Shown: in pieces, positions 57,280 through 64,000 of the stretch
How the letters are laid out: each line of letters opens with the position of its first letter
Numbering within the stretch: the stretch's first letter is position 1
Source of the DNA: Oscillospiraceae bacterium MB08-C2-2
GTDB taxonomy: Bacteria > Bacillota > Clostridia > Oscillospirales > Ruminococcaceae
Reading direction: 5' to 3'
Length of the DNA: 64,000 nucleotides
Assembly (NCBI GenBank): GCA_035621215.1
Contig: CP141729.1
Coordinates: 270,944 to 334,943, forward strand
Translations under genes and position numbers: made by a program
Notes under the pieces: model-generated
Database searches by the model: none
Told to the model about the DNA's origin: nothing
The model's input: the letters and a program-made list of their open reading frames with translations, nothing else

Positions 57280-60200
57280 ATGAAAAAAATTTTATCAATT
57301 ATGCTGGCAGGGATATTAATGTTTAGCCAGGCGGTAACGGTGCTGGGTGCTTCACCTGAATCACTTGGAGACCCTGTTCTTCATCTGCAATTCGAAGACA
57401 ATGTGCAGGATTCCAGCGATGCAAACAACGATGGAACCATTGTGGGCACAGGTTATGAGTATGTCTCAGGGGTGAGCAAAGAAGGGAAGGCAATTTCCTT
57501 GAAAGGCGGTACCTACATAAATTTGGGAACCGACGTGAGCCTGCATCCTCAAAACATTACACTTTCATTCTGGCTTAAACCGGAAACGGCAATGGTGGAT
57601 GAACACATAATTACCTGGAATAAGGTGCAATACAACAGCGATGGCTGGTATCTTGCCTCACAGCAGGATAAGCCCCTTATTCTTTCTGTAGGATCCGGCA
57701 ATAGCCAACCTTATGAGGTCGTTGTCAGTCAGGATCGGAATGCGTTTTTCCCGGCTGGAAAATGGACACATGTTGTGGTTACCTTTGATGGGGGGACAAA
57801 AGATGTGCATTTTTATCGGAATGGCATCCTGCAGACATCACAAATCCAGACTGCAATCAGCGCCAGTGCACCTGGTGTCATCAATCCAACAAGCGACATG
57901 AAGTCGATTGGATTCAACGGACCTTCCTATAACGGGGGGTACATGAAGGCGGCGCTGGATGAGTTTCAGCTGTTTGGCCAAGTGGCCTCAGCCAGCCAGG
58001 TTGTTGCGCTTTACGAAGAATTTGGAGAGCCTGTTGGCGACACATTGGCTGCTCAGGACGCAGCAGCATTGGCGCTGCCCACAACCACCGCAGTCAACCT
58101 GATTCTGCCAACCGTGGGAAGACTTGGATCTGCTATAAGCTGGACTTCTTCCCATCCTGATGTAATTGCCACAAATGGCGCGGTTACACGACAGGACACA
58201 AACGTGACCGTTACCTTGGAAGCCAGCGTCTCTTACGCAGGTAGCGAGACGGTTATCCGGTCATTTACCGTTACTGTTGCGGCGATAGGTGCTTCCACAG
58301 GTGGAAATCTATTGCAGAACAGCGGAATTGAAGGTGTTTCTCTGTATGATGATTATCTGATGAATGCAGGGGAAAAAGAGGTGGCATACCTTCTGAGTAT
58401 GTCATCAAAGAAATTCCTCTATGAGTTTTACAAGGTGGCCGGGTTGACCCCACCCACAGACTCGGGGTATGGTGGTTGGGAGCGCAGCAACGCAACCAAT
58501 TTCCGTGGACATTTCTTTGGCCACTACATGTCTGCGCTGGCAATGTCCTACGCTGGCAGCGATGATCCAGAAGTAAAGGCTGCGTTGTTGCAACAAATTT
58601 CCGACGCAATCTATGGCCTTGAAGAATGTCAGGATGCCTATGCTGCAACACATCCATCCAGCGCAGGTTATGTTTCTGCATTCCGGGAAAGCATCCTTGA
58701 TCAGGTTCAGGGAACCGGAACTTCCGATGAGAATGTAATTGTGCCGTGGTATAACCTGCATAAAGTCTTGGCAGGTATGACACACATCTATCAATACGTT
58801 GACGACCCTGTTATTCAGGCAAAGGCACTTGAAGTGGTCACGGAGTTTGGCGAATACATCTACAACCGTGTGAGTGCACTGCCCAATAATGCCCGGCTGC
58901 TGGGTACAGAATACGGCGGCATGAATGAGGCCCTCTACGTGCTGTATGATTTGACTGGAAACGACCACATCAAATACGCTGCAGAGTGCTTTGATGAAAT
59001 TACGCTGTTTCAGCAGCTGGCAAATGGAACGGATATCCTTCAGAACAAGCACGCCAATACAATGATTCCCAAGCTAACCGGTGCGCTGAAGCGCTATACC
59101 ACACTAACGGAAAATCCGGATTATTACGCCCAATTAACCGATTCAGAAAAATCCGGGCTTGAAATGTATCGCAATGCGGCGGAAAATTTCTGGGACATTG
59201 TTACGAATCACCACACCTACGTGACTGGTGGGAACAGCCAGTCGGAGCATTTCCGCGAGGCGAATAAACTGGGATTTTATGCAACACAGCGCGGCGTGAG
59301 CGGGAACGGCGAAACCTGTGAGACCTGCAATACCTACAATATGCTCAAGCTTTCCCGTGCACTGTTTGCACTGACTCAGGACAAGAAATATGCAGATTAT
59401 TACGAGAATACCTACACCAACGCAATTCTTTCCTCTCAGAGCCCTGAGACGGGGACAACCATGTATTTTCAGCCTATGGCCCCAGGCTACAATAAGGTTT
59501 ATCACCGCCCACACGATGAGTTCTGGTGCTGCGCCGGAACTGGCGTTGAGAGCTTTTCCAAATTAGGGGATTCGATTTACTTTACGAAGGACAAGGCTGT
59601 CTACGTGAATATGTTCTTCTCCTCCGATTTTGAGTATGAGCAGCAAAATTTGAAGCTGACACAGACCGCAGATATGCCCAACAGCGATGTCGTTACCTTT
59701 GAGGTGGGTGCAATCAGTGGCAATGCTCTGGCAGAAGGCACCGTGCTCTATCTGCGTCAGCCGGACTGGCTGGCCGGAGACGTTGTTCTCAGCGTAAATG
59801 GGCAGGTTGTCGCAGAGCCGGCTGTGGAAAAGGATTATATTGTCCTTACAGTATCTGCTGGCGATGTCATTACCTACACCATGCCAATGGAAGTTACCAC
59901 TTACGATACACCGGACGATCCCAACTTTATTGCATTTAAATATGGCCCCACCGTTCTGAGCGCCGGCCTTGGCTCCTATAATATCAGCGCTTCCGAAGGA
60001 ACTGGTATTCTTGTGCGCCGCGGTACGCTGGATTCCAACGCCCAGACCAATATTGTAATTCTGAATGATTCGGTTGCTCAATGGAAAGAAAACATTACAG
60101 AAAACATGGTGCGCATTGAAGACAGTGAAGAAGGAAAGGTGCAGTTCCAGCTGAGAGGCACCGATTCTGATGATCTGATTTATACACCGCACTACCGGCA

Positions 60201-62382
60201 GCACACCGAACGCTATGGTCTGTACATGTTCTTTGAAGAGCCCGACTCCGCAGCAGCACAGGATCGCATTCTGGCCAACAAGCTGGCTCAGCGCGAGCTT
60301 GAGCGCAGTACAGATTACCTGTTTAGCTTTGATAACAACAACTATGAATTTGACAAAAACCTTCAAACCGGCGGAAACTCCTCGGTTGGAACCTACAGTG
60401 GCCGGCAATATCGACATGCACAAGGCAGCGGTAGCTGGTTCAGCTATGACTTCAAGCTGGATCAAAGTTCCGACAAGCATTATATTGCTGTTACCTACTA
60501 TGGTGGAGACGGCGGACGCAGCTTTGATCTTTATCTGAACAACGAGAAATTCAAAACGGTAACCATTACCAATGCAAATGGAAGCACCGCGTTCTATGAT
60601 GAGGTCGATGAGATTCCCGCACAATATTTGACTGGCGAGACAATCAACGTCAAATTTCTTTCCACGGGATCAATTGCAGGCGGTGTTTACGGGATCAATA
60701 TTATTAAATCACGCATCTATGATACCAACTCGAAACTTTCTGCACTTGCATTTGATGTGGGGACACTGTCGCCTGCATTTGAAGGAAGCACCTTAACCTA
60801 TTTGCTGACCGTTCCAGATAATACGCAAACGGTGCGGATGAATGCAACACCCGCAACAGGCAGCGGGTTGGTCTACATAGGGAATATCCTGATTGATGAT
60901 ACCTCTGCCCGTACAATCCGGTTGACTGGCGGACAAACGCTATTGAAGCTGCGTTCTTCCGCACAGGATCACACGACCTTTACCAATTACTCCATCCGAA
61001 TTGTAAAAGAAGGGGAGCCCATTGGTACGGTCGACAAAACCAACCTTCAAGCGCTGTATGATGCAAACGTGAACAGGACGAACAAGGGCTATACCGATGA
61101 GAGCTGGACCGCTTTCCAGAATGCACTGAGTGAGGTCGAGCGAGTCCTGGGTGATAGCAGTGCGATTCAGGTGGAAGTGGATATTGTTGAGGCAGATTTG
61201 AACAATGCACTTAAGAATCTGATTATTATGATTGAGCTGCTGAACCATACCATGGCAACACGGGAAGACTATGACACGGTTGCAGCAGGATACATCAATC
61301 GTGTAACAGGCCGGGATTCGGCGAGAAATGTGACATATGACGCTGCCAATCAAGCAATGAATTATACAACAGATGGTCTGTGGACTTCCAGCGGATTCCG
61401 GTATAACATTACCTCTCTGGTATCGGAGTATCCTGTTGGTACCGAGTTCGAATTGTCTATGGACGTGAACCCTACTGGATCCTCCGTTTACTTTGGACTT
61501 CTGTATGGCTCTAACACAGCCGCAGATGCAGGAAAGGTTTTTAACATACCAACCGGCAGCTTCACCAACATCTCCACAACCGTGACACTGGAACGTAACG
61601 ATACAAATGTTTATTTCTATTCATACTGTGGAAATCCAACCATGATGATCAGGAACATTGTATTGACTACGGGGTCTTCGTATGAAGAGCCGGAACCTGT
61701 CAACAAGGCTGCACTTGAGGCTTTGATCGCCAGCGCTGGTAAGCTGGACAGCGCCGATTATACCCCTGACAGCTGGACTGTGTTGGAGGAGGCACTGGCA
61801 AAAGCTACTGCAATCATTGCCAGCGACGATGCAACACAGGAAGACGTGGACACTGCTGTGAATGCACTGCAAGCAGCGATTGACGGGCTGAAGACAGACC
61901 CAACTCCGCAACCGGTGGAAAAGGGCGTCCTTGAAGCGCTGGTTGTAAGTGTTCACGAATTGGATGAGCAGGAGTATACCACCGACAGCTGGAGCGCTCT
62001 GGAAGAGGCACTTGTAAATGCAAATGCTGTTCTGGAAGATGCCGATGCCACTCAAGATACTGTGGATGCTGCCGTCACCGCATTGCAGGCTGCAATGGCT
62101 AATCTGAAGAAACTAGATCCCGGACAAGAAATTGAAGTGGAATCCATCGTCATTCGGGGAAGCTCTTCTGTAAAGCGGAACAATACCACCCAACTGACTG
62201 CTGTGATTAATCCCGCCAATGCAACCATTCAAGATGTCACATGGACTTCCTTGACACCTGAGGTTGCGACAGTTGATGAAGACGGTTTGCTAAGTGCAAC
62301 AGACAAAACAGGCTTTGCCATCATTCAAGTAACCGCTGCAAATGGTGTATTTTCTCAGTTTACCATTCGCATTACCGCTTAA
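57280..62382 (+). CDS. secreted multidomain GH127 beta-L-arabinofuranosidase-type glycoside hydrolase
   Basis: This 1,700-residue extracellular enzyme has a signal peptide (1-24), a LamG/concanavalin-like domain (about 30-245) and an atrophied bacterial Ig-like domain (about 248-338). The GH127/DUF1680 catalytic domain spans about 345-900. The zinc/catalytic set is present: Glu681 and Cys683 in CETCNTYNMLKLSRALF and the Cys pair 750-751 in EFWCCAGTGVES, the family nucleophile being one of these Cys. Then come a DUF6805-like beta domain (about 1010-1145), a cadherin-like domain (about 1150-1240), three FIVAR repeats (about 1250, 1473, 1545) separated by a carbohydrate-binding-like jelly roll, and a terminal Big_2 domain (about 1620-1700). 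No LPXTG is seen. Related enzymes release arabinofuranose from plant glycans. The ATG follows GAGGTGG. Confidence 0.88.
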   Translation: MKKILSIMLAGILMFSQAVTVLGASPESLGDPVLHLQFEDNVQDSSDANNDGTIVGTGYEYVSGVSKEGKAISLKGGTYINLGTDVSLHPQNITLSFWLKPETAMVDEHIITWNKVQYNSDGWYLASQQDKPLILSVGSGNSQPYEVVVSQDRNAFFPAGKWTHVVVTFDGGTKDVHFYRNGILQTSQIQTAISASAPGVINPTSDMKSIGFNGPSYNGGYMKAALDEFQLFGQVASASQVVALYEEFGEPVGDTLAAQDAAALALPTTTAVNLILPTVGRLGSAISWTSSHPDVIATNGAVTRQDTNVTVTLEASVSYAGSETVIRSFTVTVAAIGASTGGNLLQNSGIEGVSLYDDYLMNAGEKEVAYLLSMSSKKFLYEFYKVAGLTPPTDSGYGGWERSNATNFRGHFFGHYMSALAMSYAGSDDPEVKAALLQQISDAIYGLEECQDAYAATHPSSAGYVSAFRESILDQVQGTGTSDENVIVPWYNLHKVLAGMTHIYQYVDDPVIQAKALEVVTEFGEYIYNRVSALPNNARLLGTEYGGMNEALYVLYDLTGNDHIKYAAECFDEITLFQQLANGTDILQNKHANTMIPKLTGALKRYTTLTENPDYYAQLTDSEKSGLEMYRNAAENFWDIVTNHHTYVTGGNSQSEHFREANKLGFYATQRGVSGNGETCETCNTYNMLKLSRALFALTQDKKYADYYENTYTNAILSSQSPETGTTMYFQPMAPGYNKVYHRPHDEFWCCAGTGVESFSKLGDSIYFTKDKAVYVNMFFSSDFEYEQQNLKLTQTADMPNSDVVTFEVGAISGNALAEGTVLYLRQPDWLAGDVVLSVNGQVVAEPAVEKDYIVLTVSAGDVITYTMPMEVTTYDTPDDPNFIAFKYGPTVLSAGLGSYNISASEGTGILVRRGTLDSNAQTNIVILNDSVAQWKENITENMVRIEDSEEGKVQFQLRGTDSDDLIYTPHYRQHTERYGLYMFFEEPDSAAAQDRILANKLAQRELERSTDYLFSFDNNNYEFDKNLQTGGNSSVGTYSGRQYRHAQGSGSWFSYDFKLDQSSDKHYIAVTYYGGDGGRSFDLYLNNEKFKTVTITNANGSTAFYDEVDEIPAQYLTGETINVKFLSTGSIAGGVYGINIIKSRIYDTNSKLSALAFDVGTLSPAFEGSTLTYLLTVPDNTQTVRMNATPATGSGLVYIGNILIDDTSARTIRLTGGQTLLKLRSSAQDHTTFTNYSIRIVKEGEPIGTVDKTNLQALYDANVNRTNKGYTDESWTAFQNALSEVERVLGDSSAIQVEVDIVEADLNNALKNLIIMIELLNHTMATREDYDTVAAGYINRVTGRDSARNVTYDAANQAMNYTTDGLWTSSGFRYNITSLVSEYPVGTEFELSMDVNPTGSSVYFGLLYGSNTAADAGKVFNIPTGSFTNISTTVTLERNDTNVYFYSYCGNPTMMIRNIVLTTGSSYEEPEPVNKAALEALIASAGKLDSADYTPDSWTVLEEALAKATAIIASDDATQEDVDTAVNALQAAIDGLKTDPTPQPVEKGVLEALVVSVHELDEQEYTTDSWSALEEALVNANAVLEDADATQDTVDAAVTALQAAMANLKKLDPGQEIEVESIVIRGSSSVKRNNTTQLTAVINPANATIQDVTWTSLTPEVATVDEDGLLSATDKTGFAIIQVTAANGVFSQFTIRITA

Positions 62383-62430
62383 CTGACATCCATGCTCCTT
62401 TTTCACAAACATGAGGCCCCAAGGAAACCA

Positions 62431-62760
62431 TAAACTGTCCCCAAAAAGGTAGGCAAATATTTTAGATTAAGCCGACATGAGGGCTTGTTGACTGTGAAGA
62501 GCAGGCGACAAGCCCTCAAGTTTTGCCTTGATGCGGCAATTATTGTAATACTTGAGATAGGCGATAAGCTCAATTTTGAAATGTTCCATAGACTCAAAGG
62601 TTTGCAAATAAAGCAGCTCACTTTTGAGATGGCCAAAGAAATTTTCTATTATGGCATTGTCCAAGCAGTTGCCCTTACGGCTCATGCTCTGTTGTATACC
62701 TTTTGCATTGAGCATCCGTTGATATTGTTTTTGCTAATACTGCCAACCCTGATCATATGG
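62431..62760 (-). mobile_element. truncated IS3-family element
   Basis: The right end is marked by a terminal-repeat-like AAACTGTCCCCAAAAAGG around 62431. The only coding content is the C-terminal third of the transposase. The other side is cut by an IS256-type end at about 62760. Confidence 0.75.
62467..62758 (-). pseudogene. IS3-family transposase (OrfB) C-terminal fragment with internal stop
   Basis: Read on minus, the frame enters from the IS256 junction as YDQGWQY, meets a TAG where relatives have Gln, then continues [20 protein letters not shown] and [20 protein letters not shown] to the end. This is the canonical end of IS150/IS3 DDE transposases including the last acidic catalytic residue (Glu of ENFFGHLK). 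The N-terminal two thirds and OrfA are missing. The gene is dead by both truncation and nonsense mutation. Confidence 0.85.
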
Positions 62761-64000
62761 GGTAGTGTCAAGAATTATGCGCAAATTAGTTTGCAGCCTG
62801 TAATGGAATAAGGTCAACCAGCCAATGATTCGTCGTCCATAGTCGCCTCCAGATGCTTCATGTTCATGTACTTCTTGTTGCCCCATTGGGTGCCGGCAAC
62901 ATGTCGCAGCCGTGCACAAACCAGCATAAGGGCAGAGTTTCCGTCAGGAAAAGCGCCCACTACGTGAGTGCGGCGGCGAATCTCACGGTTAAGGCGTTCG
63001 ATGGCATTATTGGTGCGAATACGCGTCCAATGCTCAAAGGGAAACGCCATGTAGGTGAGCGTCTCTTCCACACTGTCCTCAACTTTTTTGGCGGCCTCCT
63101 TCAGTTTCAAGTCTTTCAAGGCGGCAATCACATCTTTGGCCTTTGTCAGTGCAGCAGCCTTGCTTTCCTGAGCATGGATGGCTTTGAGCATTTTGGCAAC
63201 CAGCTTCCCCTTGGAACGGGGAACAACGGAGAAGATATTGCGGTAAAAATGGACGGTGCAGCGCTGGTATTTTGCATCGGGAAAGACTTCATACACAGCC
63301 TCCAGCATGCCAAGAGACTTGTCCCCGACAACGAGCTTCACACCCTCAAGTCCACGTCCCCTGAGCCACTGAAAGAAGCTCAGCCAGCTTGCTTTGTCCT
63401 CTTTCATTCCCTCAGCAGCGCCCAAAACTTCGCGGTAGCCGTCCGCGTTCACCGCAATCGCTACCAGGATGGCCACGTTCTCATATTCTCCGCCCCAGTT
63501 GCGACGCAGATAAATGCCGTCTACGTAGACATACGGGTATTTGCCGCCTTGCAAGGGACGGTTACGCCAGTCCTCAATGTGGACGTAGGCTTTCTTGTTC
63601 AGCTCACTGATGGTGGAGGGGGATACCTTACTGCCCCACAGAGCTTCCGTGATATCCTCCACACGGCGTACAGACACTCCCGCCAAATACATCTCGATCA
63701 GGGCTTCCTCCACACTGCTTTCTCGGCGGCGGTAGCGCTCAATGATAGCCGTCTCAAAGGTTACGCCTTTCAGTCGCGGTACATTCAAGGTTACTCCTCC
63801 GGAACTGGTGGTAAGGTTGCGCTGGTAGTGGCCACTCCGCCATGCCTGCCGCTCCTCGTTACGCTCATACCGGGCAGCCTGTGTCAGCTTTTGTGCCTCG
63901 GCCTCCAGCAGCCCATTGAGCGTTTCTTCCACGCTCTCTCGCACTAATTCCTTGATTTGCCCCTTGATTGCTTCCTCATTTAACTGTACAATTCTCTCAG
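62761..64000 (-). mobile_element. IS256-family insertion sequence, left part outside window
   Basis: The end GGTAGTGTCAAGAATTATGC at 62761 resembles IS256-group terminal repeats and lies about 50 bp from the transposase stop codon. The other end is beyond 64000. The element has inserted into the IS3-family transposase gene. Confidence 0.8.
62814..64000 (-). CDS. IS256-family transposase (5' end outside window)
   Basis: This mutator-type transposase is at least 395 residues. Open frame continues past a possible GTG at 63944 to the window edge as ERIVQLNEEAIKGQIKELVR, which is the usual beginning of IS256 transposases, so the start is just outside. Catalytic motifs are visible: YVYVDGIYLRRNW (first Asp), VKLVVGDKSLGMLEAV (second Asp), YQRCTVHFYRNI (the C-x2-H block) and IRTNNAIERLNREIRRR with the final Glu. 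No frameshift is seen, so it is probably active. Confidence 0.92.
   Translation of the reverse strand, partial: ERIVQLNEEAIKGQIKELVRESVEETLNGLLEAEAQKLTQAARYERNEERQAWRSGHYQRNLTTSSGGVTLNVPRLKGVTFETAIIERYRRRESSVEEALIEMYLAGVSVRRVEDITEALWGSKVSPSTISELNKKAYVHIEDWRNRPLQGGKYPYVYVDGIYLRRNWGGEYENVAILVAIAVNADGYREVLGAAEGMKEDKASWLSFFQWLRGRGLEGVKLVVGDKSLGMLEAVYEVFPDAKYQRCTVHFYRNIFSVVPRSKGKLVAKMLKAIHAQESKAAALTKAKDVIAALKDLKLKEAAKKVEDSVEETLTYMAFPFEHWTRIRTNNAIERLNREIRRRTHVVGAFPDGNSALMLVCARLRHVAGTQWGNKKYMNMKHLEATMDDESLAG

Noticed and set aside
59563..60624. 353-codon minus-strand frame within the GH127 gene
   Set aside because: It lies wholly inside an intact domain-bearing gene and shows no ribosome-binding site or family match.

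Overview
The window looks like a chromosomal segment of a spore-forming, flagellated, anaerobic Clostridia-type Firmicute, most like the Oscillospirales/Ruminococcaceae side of the class. I base this on gene content only: two GerA-type germinant receptor loci, a CwlJ/GerQ pair, a sigma-D-type flagellin promoter, DUF4317 and DUF4180 proteins, CdaA/CdaR, a BMP/Nup nucleoside importer and strong Shine-Dalgarno sequences. No rRNA or tRNA gene and no CRISPR array was recognised.

Layout. 1-1,030: the end of a mannose-6-phosphate-isomerase-like gene and ridA. 1,117-5,505 (minus): a zinc uptake locus, fur/zur - small Cys/His membrane protein - znuA - znuC - znuB - lipoprotein, with a near-consensus promoter beside a Fur-like operator. 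5,561-10,219: a YgjP-type metallopeptidase, an HDOD signalling protein and a chemoreceptor. 10,231-14,586 (minus): marR and a heterodimeric ABC exporter, with a doubled palindromic operator on the promoter. 14,741-16,597: DUF4317 and DUF4180 genes around a relic of a SpaA-type surface protein. 16,706-24,179: a nucleoside module, with a GntR regulator, two permeases, an ATPase, a BMP lipoprotein and a YczE-like protein on minus, and a divergent uridine phosphorylase on plus. 24,276-25,300: azlCD. 25,524-27,667: a sporulation-type deacetylase and ispD-ispF. 28,064-33,667: DUF3343, a cysteine desulfurase-like enzyme, cdaA-cdaR and an FAD protein. 34,074-36,453: a divergent patatin-like protein and gdhA. 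36,858-41,117: first ger operon. 41,309-43,936: a long flagellin. 44,284-49,273: ilvE, gerQ/cwlJ, a mannitol-dehydrogenase-family gene and a ChbG-type deacetylase. 49,541-50,220: five tandem 136-bp units upstream of a secreted protein. 51,250-55,112: second ger locus, with gerB divergent.

55,150-64,000 is accessory and scarred DNA. It holds an IS-like palindrome, a small ORF behind a sequesterable ribosome-binding site, an array of TGTAACC motifs, a replication-type HTH gene, an ATP-dependent DNA ligase remnant, an SRAP remnant, a 1,700-residue secreted GH127 arabinofuranosidase, and an IS3 relic interrupted by an IS256 element that runs off the window.

The most novel signal is structural. 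Two unrelated intergenic regions (28,485-28,555 and 33,717-33,811) and every 136-bp tandem unit can fold into the same shape: an outer stem closing three adjacent hairpins, with different sequences but preserved pairing. In the tandem array each unit also carries a promoter-like TTGCGC-N16-TATAAT, so the array is either a set of tandem structured-RNA genes or an amplified promoter/leader cassette for the downstream secreted protein.
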